From: Asterias amurensis
Lineage: Eukaryota > Echinodermata > Asteroidea > Forcipulatida > Asteriidae
Assembly: GCF_032118995.1 (NCBI RefSeq)
Contig: NC_092650.1
Span: 18,843,501 to 18,907,500, forward strand
Length of the DNA: 64,000 nt
Reading direction: 5' to 3'
Made by a program: the position numbers and the translations under genes
In this document: positions 53,713 to 64,000 of the stretch, one piece after another
Numbering within the stretch: the first letter of the stretch is position 1
Layout of the letters: each line of letters starts with the position of its first letter
The notes under the pieces: model-generated
What the model saw: the letters and a program-made list of their open reading frames with translations, nothing else
Database searches by the model: none
What the model was told of the DNA's origin: nothing

Positions 53713-54197
53713 TTTGAAAACAGTGATGTGGTTTTTCACTATTTTTCTTAGGATAGACCGATTGAGCTGTAACTTTCACATGTTCGTTATTTTTTATGTT
53801 GGCACATATTGTTCTATACATAAAACAAATATTTTGTGAGAGAGAAAAACAAGAATGAAGATAAAAGAATGCCAACCATATCACATTCAACTTTGAGTAG
53901 TGTGACTTCCAGTCCTCTTTGGCATTATTTTGAAAGGTTTTGACACTATATAATAGTTTTTAAAAATACGAATCTTCTTCGACAATCCGCTTGCTTTTTG
54001 GGACTTTTCGAAAGGCACTTGTGACCTTTTGGGCTCTATTAGAAAATGGGCATACAGAGCCCAAACCACGCCGTGGTTTCGAAAAGGGCCAGGGTTTCGT
54101 TCAAAGAAGTTCTTCACATGAAAAGCTTTAAACGTCTGAAGTTGGTTTTACTTGTAATCTTTAGCCTCTTTAACTATATAGTTTCTAAGGATTCAAC

Positions 54198-54584
54198 TTA
54201 AAGGAACATTACAGAATTGGTTTTTGCAACAAAACAGTTGCTGGCAGTGTTAGCACTTTATGTAATTCACCATATATATAAACTGACAAACCTGTAGAAG
54301 TTTGAGATCGATCGGCCATCTTGGTCACGAGAAAATAGTGAAAAACCGATTACAAATTTTGCGTTGCATCGATGCCAAAATAAAAATGAATAGAACGCTC
54401 ACTGAGCGATTAACTCCAAAAGCGAAGTTAGATAATTTATTTCTCATCAAGTATGACATTTCAGACAGAAATATTTCAAGGGATGTTTTCAACTATCATC
54501 ATCATCACTAGACCGTGCAAGTTTTATGTAAATCTGTGATCTTCACGGTTTTTGTTTCTTACCAATTCTGTATCGTTCCTTTAA
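54198..54584. mobile_element. TTAA-site MITE, family 4
   Basis: TTAA-AGGAACATTACAGAATTGG on the left and CCAATTCTGTATCGTTCCT-TTAA on the right; 387 bp. The first six element bases equal those of the palindromic family 3. A part-copy lies at 57340-57545. Confidence 0.8.
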
Positions 54585-55065
54585 GATATTTTGCTCCTTT
54601 TCAGCGGCTGTCCAAACTTAATCTATAATAAGGTTCTGTATTTGTGAAACGATTGTCCAACCTGGACATAGTTCTAACTTAAATGAAAGCAATTAATAGT
54701 GACGAGAATACACAGGTCTTCAAAACACACCAAAATGCAGCGCCCCTAAAATTCACAGCACGTGTTTATAAAATTTATACAATTTAAATCGGTGATCGGA
54801 TCGGAGAACTACTTTCGTCATTAAATTTTTACCGATTGTCCAACCTGGACCTATGCCTTGATTAATTAAGTTAGGTATTCAATTTCAAGGTATGACAAAA
54901 ATAAATGGTTCTCAAAAAACGGTAAACTAAAGCGTCCAAATTTACAACACAGTTTTTAAAAAGGGCTAGAAAATTTACATTGGTAATCGTATCGGAAAAC
55001 CGACATCAACAGATAGTTCAAAGTCTAGTTTTGTCAGCTTGTGTTCCAAGCTCTCATCGCAATAG

Positions 55066-56208
55066 TTATTTGCTTGGTAAGTCACTGCGAGATGAGAGAG
55101 CAGACCTAAGAAAGTTTGACGGCTCGGGTATTTTTGAGAATTTGAGAGTCAAGATGTAACGGAACACCGTCTTGAAGTGGGGATGCTTTGCCGCGTAAAT
55201 TACGGGGTTGACGCAGCTATTGAGCAAGAGGATGACCCCAGCGTATGGGACGAAATGGTCCAACCCGGGTATCATGAGACCAGTGCTGTACGGCGTGAGG
55301 CACAACACGAAAGCACACACCACGTAGAAGAGGTTCTTGGTGATTTCAACCTGCCGTCTGCTGAGCCGTTTCTTGGTGGAGCTTTGGGGTTTGAGGGCCG
55401 GCGTCTGGGGGTGATTGTTGCCGTTGCTGACGGCGGGACTCTTCGGGTAGTGGGACGAGGAAGAGTGTTCATTGGGTGCCGTGATTGTCTTAGTGTGGCG
55501 CCTGATGTGCAGAAAGATCTTCACGTAGCTGACTACGATGATGACCAGAGGAGCAGGGTACAAGACCGTGGCGATGATACTGTCATACACACTGAAGGAG
55601 TTCTTGCTCTTGTGCAGGGGTCCGCATCGGAGGTATTTGTCGTCGTAGCCGAGTTTTCCCAACCCCACCAGGGGAGGGATGGCAACGGTGGCGATGGGTA
55701 ACAACCAGGCTAGGAGAGTAGTTGCAATCAGCATCTTCGAGGTGTAGAAGGCACGGTACTTTGCACTGGGTTGGGTGATCAGGTATAACCGGTTCAAGGC
55801 GATGAATGCGAGAGTTATCATACTCGAACCAACGAAGATGATGGATAAGGCACCCGCTGTGGCACACACGACCATGTCCATCGGCCACCCGTCAACACTG
55901 GCCACTGCCAGAGCATGCCACGGTAAGCACAGACAAGTCAGCAGATCGGTGGTGCTCAGGCTCACAACGTACACATTGGTAGCTGTCCGGAGTTTACGAG
56001 ACAGCGCGACTGAGATGATGACCAGGCCGTTACCAAAGCCGCCAAACACGGCGATGAGGCAGATCGCGACCGCTAGGACCACCCGCTCTCCGTAAGAAAA
56101 TGTGACATCAACGCCAGTAGCATCACTTGGCAGTTGAGAAAATGGCACCGTCGTGGTGGTCAAACCTGGTGTAGCTCTTACACCCGTGTTGTTCAAAATA
56201 AATTCCAT
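55066..56208 (-). CDS. Class A (rhodopsin-like) orphan GPCR
   Basis: One exon, 380 residues, seven membrane segments. An Asn-linked site (NNTG, Asn7) is in the extracellular tail. Class A markers: GNGLV in TM1 (Asn60), SLSTTDLL in TM2 (Asp88), Cys115 and Cys195 for the extracellular disulphide, ALNRLYLI at the end of TM3 in place of DRY, CLTP in TM6 and NPVIY in TM7 (334-338). The third loop (about 236-288) is long, Ser/Pro-rich and basic. The pattern KLRTATNVYVVSLSTTDLL is closest, from memory, to the melatonin-receptor / GPR84 / moody-like group, whose melatonin members also have Asn at the DRY aspartate. Ligand unknown. Intronless GPCRs of this type are common in invertebrate deuterostomes. 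Confidence 0.88.
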   Translation of the reverse strand: MEFILNNTGVRATPGLTTTTVPFSQLPSDATGVDVTFSYGERVVLAVAICLIAVFGGFGNGLVIISVALSRKLRTATNVYVVSLSTTDLLTCLCLPWHALAVASVDGWPMDMVVCATAGALSIIFVGSSMITLAFIALNRLYLITQPSAKYRAFYTSKMLIATTLLAWLLPIATVAIPPLVGLGKLGYDDKYLRCGPLHKSKNSFSVYDSIIATVLYPAPLVIIVVSYVKIFLHIRRHTKTITAPNEHSSSSHYPKSPAVSNGNNHPQTPALKPQSSTKKRLSRRQVEITKNLFYVVCAFVLCLTPYSTGLMIPGLDHFVPYAGVILLLNSCVNPVIYAAKHPHFKTVFRYILTLKFSKIPEPSNFLRSALSSRSDLPSK

Positions 56209-56457
56209 GTCGTGATAAAGCTGGAATAAAGTTTCAACGCTCGGGGCAAAACTTTACTCAGCGATGGTATCTGCAGACGGCATCTTCGGCAAACGGACGA
56301 CACTTACAAATTGGCGCGTAACTCACTTCACTTTACACGTTATCTGCTGACAGAAAGATGGCACCACGAAACATGAGCTGTAGAGCAGATATTACAGTCT
56401 TCCATTCAGATTGAAATTGCAGTTCAGTTGTAAATACGCCAGCTGCCACACGGAGCT

Positions 56458-56463
56458 ATATAA
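56458..56463 (-). promoter_or_regulatory. TATA-like box upstream of the GPCR
   Basis: The minus strand reads GTTATATAG about 250 nt before the GPCR start codon; a start site some 25-30 nt on would give a 220-nt leader. Weak evidence without a transcript. Confidence 0.3.
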
Positions 56464-56946
56464 CGCACTTTGGAAGTCTCCAAGTCCCGCCTTTTCTCTC
56501 ACTGATTATGGTACGTCACTGTATTTCTGCGATCACGTGACGTGTGGCCGTGACCGGTCGGTCAAAGCATGGCATAAGATGGTATCTACAGGAAACAGGT
56601 ATCTTGTTGCTCGCCGGCTCGTCTGAAAGTAAAACAACGCAATAAAACTCCATTACAATCAGAGTCACTTGTTTTGTTGGGTTATATCTTTCCTGTCCGA
56701 AGTTTACACACCCCAGGAGACTTTCTAGGGCCGTTAAACATTCCCTAGGTAATAGAACAATCTTTGGAAAATGTGTTGTGATTTTTGTGGATTTAAATTG
56801 TGAGGTGTTTAAGAGGCAACGAGTGAAATGAAAATTGACCTCAAGAAAGATTTATGACTTGCTGAGGCGCCTGTGTCACCTTGAATCATACAACAATCTT
56901 TGTCATCCAAGACTTGGTTTGATCATGACCAGTAATTCATTTAGGT

Positions 56947-57316
56947 TTGAAAGGCAGTGGACACTATTGGTAATTACTTACAAATAATTGTTAGTATAAA
57001 AACTTGCTCTGGTAACGAGCAATGGAGAGTTGTGGATATTATAAGTATAAAACATTGTGAGAAATGGTTCCCTCTGAAATAACGTAGATTTTGAGGAAGA
57101 GGTAATTTCTCACTCAAATACTATAAGATTTTAGGTCTGAAGCCTCTAATTATGCATATGGAAGCACACAACCCAACAAGGGTGTTTTTTTTTTCATTAT
57201 TCTCTTGCAACTTCAATGACCAACTGATTTAAAATGTTCACAGGTGTTATTTTATGCATATGTTGGGATATACCAAATGAGAATTTGACAATTACCAAAG
57301 GTGTTCGTGCCTTTAA
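56947..57316 (+). mobile_element. TTAA-site MITE, family 1
   Basis: Left flank TTGA (one change from TTAA), then AGGCAGTGGACACTATTGG; right end GTGCCT-TTAA at 57313-57316. Same interior as 43331-43713. Confidence 0.8.
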
Positions 57317-57339
57317 CTGTAAAACATTTAGGGAATGAT

Positions 57340-57545
57340 CATAAGCGAAAAATTCAAACAAACAAATAATGAAACGCTCACTGAGCGATACACCCCAAAC
57401 GGGAAATTAGCTTTATTTATTTCTGACAGAAATGTTTGAAGGGATGTATTTCTGCTCTCACCATCATTAAACCGTATAAGTTTTATGCAAATCTGTTATG
57501 TTAGACAAGTTTTTTCTTAAACCAATATTGTGTAATGTTCGCTTA
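57340..57545 (+). mobile_element. TTAA-site MITE, family 4, partial
   Basis: 'atgaaacgctcactgagcga', 'atttctgacagaaatgttt' and 'ccgtataagttttatgcaaa' follow the interior and right part of 54198-54584; ends are lost. Confidence 0.6.
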
Positions 57546-57773
57546 CGTATAAACCAGAGCCAATCAACAGAGTATGATTTCCGTATGAAAACTGAAATGC
57601 AGTTTGATTTGAAAAACATAACCCCTAACGTTTGCCTAAGTACTTCAACAGCTGAAATTTGAAGATAGCTTTTAGGATGTCCGGAAAACACACTGCTGTT
57701 TCCAACTAATTCAATTTGATGGTTTGCTGTATTTGAGGCGTGGAAGGTGAGGCTGCCTGCAACACCCCATCAA

Positions 57774-57960
57774 TAGACCTTTGTCATAATGCCTTCCTCT
57801 TGGTCCATCTTGGTCATGTTCCTCATATCAACTAACAATAATGTATACTAAAATCAGTTTGCAGGAACCAGACTAGTTTGTTCATCCAGCCTCGGTTTGG
57901 TTATACATTCATATCAATGGGAGAAATTCAAAATGGCTGCACCGTGATAAAGGTGGTCTA
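57774..57960. mobile_element. TA-site MITE, TAGACC type
   Basis: Begins 'tagacctttgtcataatgcc' and ends 'accgtgataaaggtggtcta', inverted with small changes. 187 bp. A diverged copy forms the outer element at 152-597. Confidence 0.65.
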
Positions 57961-58667
57961 AAGGTAGTGTAGGGCCTACTGCTGAATTATAAATGCACAT
58001 TCATATGAATTATTCTTACCTAATCAAAATAAATCACAAGCAAAATCATACTTGTTTTAATTTTCCACTGAGGAGCCGCTCGAATGTCTCCAATGGGGAA
58101 GTTCAAAATGAGCAGGAAACTAGTCACAAATGGCATAATTTGTTGTGCTTTACCTATTTGTTGTGCTACCACGGGTCTCCTTTAAATGGGTGATTCAGTG
58201 AAAACAGGAATGTATTTATTTTTCCAAAGGCCTAAACCAAAAGTAGTATTTAATATCCATTTGAAATGTCGTCAACACGATGAAGACAACTTTAGCTTTG
58301 AATTACTCATGATGTTTGTTCACACCACGGAGTGATTGTTTTTCAAGACTGGAACCGCAGACATTATTTTGCGGTCGTAGGAAATCTAGAACCCAAACAT
58401 TAACGAGACGATTATTTTTGGCCTCCGGGATGTTATTATTATTTTTTTAATGGAAATTCGGAAGCGGTTGTGTAGTTAAATCTGCAGTGGTTTAAGAGAT
58501 AGGAATTTTAAAAGAGAGAGAGAGAAGAGAAGTGAACAAAATGTAATGAAAAGAAGAAAAGTGGCAAAACAGTCGTCTCGTAAGCCTGTGGTGTGATAAG
58601 AAAAGCAGGCACTTTCATTCGTTTATTTTTGAAGTGTTCTTATTTTAATACCATGATGACGATAATG
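57961..58667. other. Intergenic, nothing recognised
   Basis: No frame with known motifs and no inverted repeat seen. A purine-rich 'agagagagagaagagaag' tract lies near 58515. Confidence 0.4.
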
Positions 58668-58797
58668 AGGCCGTGTCCGAAACGGCGACTTCGGCTACAG
58701 CTACGGCTAGATCGCGCGCGTCTGCTATTCTTCAACACTGGTAGATGCGCTGATCTAGACGTAGCTGTAGCCGAAGTCGCCGTTTCGGACACGGCCT
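58668..58797. mobile_element. 130-bp near-perfect hairpin MITE
   Basis: 'aggccgtgtccgaaacggcg' followed by 'acttcggctacagctacg' is inverted almost perfectly as 'cgtagctgtagccgaagt' then 'cgccgtttcggacacggcct'. Arms of about 45 bp surround a 40-bp loop. GC-rich in an AT-rich setting. Confidence 0.8.
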
Positions 58798-59594
58798 AAC
58801 TCTTGATACTCTCTTCAGTGTCAATTTACACACCTTAGTTCTTGCAGTGCAGGTTACGGCCAACCGTCACTTTGAGTGCAGTACAATTAAAGTGCAGTGC
58901 AATTTGTTGCTTCCAAGTTGCCTTAAAAAAATGCCCTGTGTGACATGACCTTAAGACTCGAGTCCAAGGAAGGTTTTGGATCTAGGCTGAACATCTGACG
59001 TCACACTTCGAGGCTCGTGAATTACGCCAGATATCAGCCTTTAGCGGATGTCCGGATCCGTACAAAATGTACCTTTGACCTCGTATCCATTTCACATTGA
59101 GATTCGCAGTCACATACTACGTACATGATGTACACAACATTATGTACTCTCGTAATGTAAAAGAGTGAACAAAAACACTCGTTTTGTCCGCCATGCCACT
59201 CTTGCGAAGAACCACATGGCGAATATTTTTTTAGAGTGAAAGTAGGGTTCTTTTAACTCGAATTCAAGTGAAGTTCGTTCCAATTTCACACAAAAAAAAA
59301 GAGTGATGAAATTGGCTTTCACTCTCACAACTGACACGACTCCAACAGGGAGAGATACAATATTCACTCTCACATACATTGTACACATTGTACATAACAA
59401 GCATGTACGCTCAGCATGCAGACGACTGAAAGTGCAGGTGATTGAAAGTGCACCTGACAAACGTCACCTCGGACCAATCAAAACACAGATTTGGAAAGCT
59501 TACGTCAAAGCACGTTAATCCAATGCAATCATTGTACTCATGGAAATTCGCATCGGGAATAAAGAATATTAGTTTGGGTTTTACCCATTATACA
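58798..59594. other. Intergenic, nothing recognised
   Basis: Holds repeated 'gtacac', 'gtacat' and 'cactctcac' words at 59105-59420 but no supported gene. Confidence 0.4.
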
Positions 59595-59740
59595 CTGTTG
59601 TGTGTTAGCACTGCATACTCAGTACTTTCCCGAGCTCTGTGAAAACAAATCGCACTATAATTACTCGGTTGTGATTCGAACCCACGACCTTTGCCATGCT
59701 AAAGAGAGAACGCTCTCATAGCCTACAGGTTATGAACGTA
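59595..59740 (-). mobile_element. tRNA-derived SINE-B, copy 3
   Basis: The minus strand gives 'ggtcgtgggttcgaatcaca', 'cagagctcgggaaagtactg' and 'agtatgcagtgctaacacac', the order of SINE-B; the A-box side is decayed. Confidence 0.6.
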
Positions 59741-60061
59741 AGCTCAGTGCCTACCTGCGAACATGCGAACATGCGATTGTGGACACCAATTGCGGAAGTT
59801 CGGACTCAAAATCTCTCTGAAATAACACTCAGTAATTGTTTTGGTCACTCCATCAATATTTGTGGTTGTTATTGTAACACGATTCAACATTTTTAAAAAC
59901 ACGAATTTTGAGCCTGGAAGCGGACGAAGGTCGGTCGGGTTATCCTAGTTTAAAAAAAAATTTAAAAAAAAGTACAGACACCGAACCCAGAAGTAACCAG
60001 AGTTAAATGATAGCCATCAAAATGAAAACATATTCTTTGACCTAAAATGACTTTAAATATA

Positions 60062-60312
60062 CACTTTGTTTACTCACAAGCTGAATATGTTGTGACAATA
60101 GTAATCACACCTGTAGTAATACCAACAAAAATACAAAGAAGTACCTTGTAAATAAATAAATAAATAAAGTGTGTAAACACTTTGTTTACGCACAACATAT
60201 CATTTGTTGTGACAAACAGACGATCACACCTGGAGTATTATACAAAGAATAATACAAAGAAGTATCTTAAAAATAAATAAAGTGTTAAAACACTTTGTTT
60301 ACTCACAACATA
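60062..60312. repeat. About 120-bp tandem repeat, two units and a part
   Basis: 'cactttgtttac' starts at about 60062, 60178 and 60292, each followed by 'cacaa' and, in the full units, by 'tgttgtgacaa', 'atcacacctg', 'caaagaagta' and 'aataaataaa'. Confidence 0.75.
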
Positions 60313-61454
60313 CCTGAGTAAATATAAACAATAACACAGAGAGACCATCAAAGGATGTCAACACCTTGATTGGTTTGTTTGTCGTGGCTTTATTTTCTCG
60401 TATCAAACGAAAAAATGCCTTTTCAATCATGTACATTATTGCTGTTATTGAACTGTTTTTTTATAAAGATTACTTTGAACATTTTGTGATGAGTACGAAT
60501 TTGACAAGCAGCTGTTTGAAGGAGTAGAAATCGGAATGATCTTGACACTTAAAAATTGAGCTTCGAAGTCCGGCTTTAAGTATTGACAATCCCTCGTCTT
60601 CATCCGCTGCCTCCTGCTCAATGTCAATAACAAGCACAAACTGATAACTTAGGCCAAAAATAAAAACTGTTTATCGTCCCGCCCGCATTCTTTTTAAATA
60701 GAGGCCGCCTCCTTTAGTTTTTTAAACGAAGACAAAAAAGGTACATTTGAACGATCTTCGCCGTTTTTTTTATTATGTTTATATAGCGATCCGGATGTCT
60801 TTAAAACTGTGTCGGCCGGCCATTTTGAAAAAAGGCCCTCGATTCTCCTTCGTTTTTTTAGGACGTTAAAACTGTTTTGTTTTTGGGCCTTTACTTGATT
60901 CATGACGAAGAGGTCTGCGGTGAGAGGAAAAAGAGCGGGGGGGGGGTACAACTAGGGGAGGCATTCTCAGGGAGAGAATTGAGATTCACATGAAGAGAAC
61001 TGCGTATACCGTTCGAGAGGGGCTTATTTTGTCAGCAGGCTGGCTGGCTGTCATCTTTGCATGCCGCAAATTATTTGGCATTCCGAAGGGTTTCTCGAAC
61101 TTTTTATTTCTGGAAAGATTATGTCGTTAAAAACGTATACGCACACAGCCTGAAAGAATTCGGGATAGTATAGCAGCTATTGGCTGGTACCAATCATCCT
61201 GGAACATGTTTGTACCTTAACTGTTGTCATCTTCGGGAAAGTTGGATTTAAATGTCGACCTCTCCATTCATCTTTTCTGACAGGAGAATACTTCGAAAAG
61301 GATAATTTGAGTCCCTAAAAGTTTGAATATATAACAAGGAGCGTTACCGCGGTAACTCTTCTCAGACTGCATGTGCATTTCTATAGAGGTTATTCTTCTA
61401 CATTTTGTATTTCAAACATTCAAACGGCTCCAAAAACCAAAAGTTTATTTTGCC
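60313..61454. other. Intergenic, nothing recognised
   Basis: Includes a 9-base G run near 60938 and short unassigned frames without motifs. No inverted repeat of note. Confidence 0.4.
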
Positions 61455-61952
61455 TTGAAAGGCACTGGACACTATAGACCTTATGCACATGACGTCATTT
61501 CAGTACGGCGCACCCGCATTGAGGTCAAAAGGAGATTGTTCATTGGTCAATCTATGTGCGTTTTGATTGTTTCGTCACCGTTTGACCTCAAAGATGGCGG
61601 CTGGATGACGTCAATGCATAAGGTCTATTGTAATAACTCAAAAATAGTTGTTAGAAAAAAAAAATATTGAAAACGGGCAATGGAGAAAGCTATTGATGTT
61701 TTTGTCTCTGAAGTAAACGTAGTTTTTATTTTAGAAAAAGATAATTTCTCACTCCAACATTATAAGGCTCCAGGCCTGGAGCCTTTTATTAGGCATCTGC
61801 AAGCACACAAATTTGTGCAACTAGATTTGTTTCTTTATTTATTATTCTCTTGCAACTTTGATGTCCAGTTAAGCCCAAGTTTTGACAGGTTTGTTGATTT
61901 AATGTATATGAATTGGGATACATCAAGTGAGGATACCGGTCTTTGACAATGA
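61455..61952 (+). mobile_element. TTAA-site MITE, family 1, carrying a nested MITE
   Basis: Left flank TTGA, then AGGCACTGGACACTA; the family sequence is broken at 61475-61627 by another element and resumes as 'ttgtaataactcaaaaatag'. Interior 'aagcacacaa' and 'ttattctcttgcaacttt' match; the right end is decayed. Confidence 0.75.
61475..61627. mobile_element. TAGACC MITE with CRE palindromes, nested
   Basis: 'tagaccttatgcacatgacg' on the left pairs with 'tgacgtcaatgcataaggtc' on the right. Both ends contain TGACGT CA (a full CREB-type palindrome at 61490-61497 and 61605-61612). It occupies a TA in the host element. Confidence 0.8.
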
Positions 61953-62215
61953 CACAAAGTAGCTCTACGAAAAATAGCTCAATGAAATTGGGTTGAGCTA
62001 TACTCCGAGAAACATCTTGTCCCAAGGCCGAATGTTTCCTATGTTGGCCTATGTTAGATAGAAAGACCAGCAGAGAAAATGATAAGACAGAGCATCAAGG
62101 GTGACTTGGAGCCGAGTGTGAGATGGTGAACGATGTATTGATAGAGACGTTGATTGAATGAGCAAACTTGAAGAAGATGATGAGAACAGTGTGTTTCATC
62201 CGCTCAGAGCTCAAA

Positions 62216-62980
62216 ACATCTGCCATGGAAACAAATTGCCAAGGCCATGCAGAGGGGCTTTCTGTGAACCGAAAATGCATTGAAAGAATGTGTTGTTGAC
62301 ATGTGATGTGAAAGTAGGGCAGTGTTTGAACCGTTGCGTTGACGCCGATGTTTATTCAGAGGCTTAAAATGAGACCAGCGTCCCCCTCCCGCTCACATCC
62401 CCGCCCCAAGTTGCCCCTTCTTTCTAATTAACGAGGTCGAACAAAATGTACACAATGACTGGTTGGTTACATCAGAAGCCCCAACCCCTAATTGATGTCT
62501 TATTCTCTTAAACTTTCTCTTAACATCAATGGAAACAGACTGCCCACCAGAGAGAAGTTTATGTGAACCGAAATGCATGGAAAGAATGTGTTGTGGATAA
62601 TGTGATGTGAAAGTAGGGCAGTGTTTGAACCGTTGCGTTGACGCCGATGTTTATTCAGAGGCTTAAAATGAGACCAGCGTCCCCCTCCCGCTCACATCCC
62701 CGCCCCAAGTTGCCCCTTCTTTCTAATTAACGAGGTCGAACAAAATGTACACAATGACTGGTTGGTTACATCAGAAGCCCCCACCCCTAATTGATGTCTT
62801 ATTCTCTTAAACTTTCTCTTAACATCAATGGAAACAGACTGCCCACCAGAGAGAAGTTTATGTGAACCGAAATGCATGGAAAGAATGTGTTGTGGATAAT
62901 GTGATGAAAAAGTAGGGCAGTGTTGGACCCGCTGTCGCTGCTGGTGTGTATCCAGAGGCGTAAATGAGACCCCCAGCCCC
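62216..62980. repeat. About 300-bp tandem array
   Basis: 'aaagaatgtgttgt' starts at 62283, 62581 and 62880. Units 62283-62580 and 62581-62879 are almost identical; a third unit diverges after about 90 bp, and unit-like sequence precedes the first. Identical 61-residue minus-strand frames in two units reflect the repeat, not a gene. Confidence 0.85.
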
Positions 62981-63584
62981 AATCAGAACTAGTCCTACTC
63001 AGAACCCCGCCCAGGTTTCTCTATCCACAGTCGAACAAAATGCACAATCCCCAATCTACCATCCTAATTAGTGCAATTAGAATTAGATACGTCACTTATA
63101 CCAATAATTGCTATGTGGGTTCACACATTGATGTTAATTTAGTATCAGTGGACTGTGGCTACTCAGCAGTGTTTCTAACTGTTGCTTTTTCGTCTTGAAA
63201 TAAATTGGCACTTAAAAATAACTTGTAATATGTCACCACATTAATAAGCTAATTTTCCGCTCGTTTAACATTCTCTGAAATATGAACCCGTTTCTACATA
63301 AAAAACGGCATGAATTCCAAGTTGTACACGACAGCTGCGCCCCGGTGCAAGAAGTTCACACAAACTTATCCGATCGGACAATTACACGGTTATATTGGCC
63401 TAACGAATTAGACGACGGAAGAGACGAAAATAGCAGCGGGCCGGTGCCGTCAGCCACCGGGGCGCTTTGGCGAGAGAGAAGGCGGCAAGACAATTTGGGT
63501 ATAGACTTGTCAACAAGTCGTTAAATGTCTCTTGCAGTGATAGGGGTTTGACTCTCCCCGCGATTCCCGCGACACTGGTAATAT

Positions 63585-63688
63585 TCTCGCGAGACTGCTG
63601 GCCCCCGGGAGACTACTGCTCTCACGGACGGTATTGGGAGTAGCAGTCGGCAGCAACAGCTTTGCGAGAGAGCAGAGATCTCGCGAGA
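63585..63688. promoter_or_regulatory. Two TCTCGCGAGA promoter boxes
   Basis: The exact palindrome TCTCGCGAGA occurs at 63585-63594 and 63679-63688 in a GC-rich stretch. In animals this box marks TATA-less promoters. A donor-like 'gaag|gtaaga' at 63835/63836 could end a non-coding first exon of a plus-strand gene lying beyond the window. Confidence 0.45.
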
Positions 63689-63859
63689 GTAGCATTCGAT
63701 CGCGGAAACCTAAATCATTCCGCCACCAACACATCGAATAACAGTATTATATCGAATAGCGAACGTATCTACCAAAAAGCTACAAAAGAGGGCGCTTAGT
63801 ATATACATTTTTACAGAAAGATAAAGTTATTGAAGGTAAGAAATCTGACACCTAGTAGC

Positions 63860-64000
63860 ACCTTTTACAAGGTGCTACGGCGCAATCAGCAGCCCGTCCA
63901 GGAACACCGGAGCGAACCCCTTCTCTTACCGAAGTGCACTGGGTTCTTTTAAGTGCGTTACAAAACACGCGGGGCCAACGGCTCTACGTCCCATCCAAAG
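63860..64000 (-). mobile_element. SINE-A body, cut by window end
   Basis: 'ggaacaccggagcgaacccc', 'gtgcactgggttctttta' and 'ctctacgtcccatccaaag' are the minus-strand body of SINE-A (compare 30230-30370); a 'tagcacctttta-caaggtgcta' hairpin forms its tail. The head lies beyond the window. Confidence 0.65.

Larger units (their letters stand above)
50839..55065. other. Intergenic RPUSD2-GPCR, mostly repeats
   Basis: Between the MITE and SINE copies listed separately, 51844-52330, 52401-53436 and 54585-55065 show no convincing gene. A 101-codon minus-strand frame at 52406-52711 has no recognisable motif. A (TA)n run lies at about 53420-53431. Confidence 0.45.

Noticed and set aside
62393-62982. 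Two identical small proteins
   Set aside because: They are the same frame in two units of a 300-bp tandem repeat.
63282-63524. 80-codon plus-strand frame near the right edge
   Set aside because: Charged but without recognisable motif; could be a first exon, not supportable.
1-64000. LTR or virus-like element
   Set aside because: No long direct terminal repeats and no gag-, protease-, integrase- or capsid-like frames seen; the only reverse transcriptase belongs to a LINE.

Overview
The window is nuclear DNA of an animal with intron-rich genes and very many small mobile elements. Vertebrate-type orthologues, introns of 0.2 to 4 kb, several tRNA-derived SINE families, L2-like LINEs and dense MITEs suggest a marine invertebrate deuterostome, most likely an echinoderm such as a sea star. 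That placement is inference; the gene identities rest on conserved protein motifs recalled from the families.

Layout. (1) 1-3.4 kb is repeats only. (2) 3.5-5.5 kb, minus: BBS10, a chaperonin-like ciliary gene, with an RFX X-box-like site and a CCAAT box upstream. (3) 7.5-14.3 kb, plus: BPHL, a six-exon alpha/beta hydrolase with its catalytic triad. (4) 16.9-36.4 kb, minus: TONSL, 23 exons that join in one frame into 1536 residues (TPR, acidic, ankyrin, ubiquitin-like and LRR regions). (5) 36.7-50.8 kb, plus: RPUSD2, an 11-exon pseudouridine synthase that diverges from TONSL across a 366-bp shared promoter; one intron holds an L2-like LINE with a full-length reading frame. (6) 55.1-56.2 kb, minus: a single-exon class A GPCR. 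(7) 56.2-64 kb has no recognisable gene; near the right edge are two TCTCGCGAGA promoter boxes and a SINE.

The genes do not form a pathway. They serve cilia (BBS10), ester hydrolysis, probably mitochondrial (BPHL), replication-fork repair (TONSL), RNA modification (RPUSD2) and cell-surface signalling (GPCR). Exon joins were made by hand, and every join listed keeps frame with GT-AG sites.

The main signal outside the genes is the mobile DNA. Four MITE families share TTAA target sites and AGG or AGC termini; one is an almost complete 390-bp palindrome. A second group starts TAGACC at TA sites and is seen nested in other repeats. Two local tandem duplications copied splice junctions (BPHL exon 4 donor, TONSL exon 19 acceptor), and a dispersed repeat carries a perfect histone-type 3' stem-loop. 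I found no CRISPR array, no LTR or virus-like element and no convincing functional tRNA gene.
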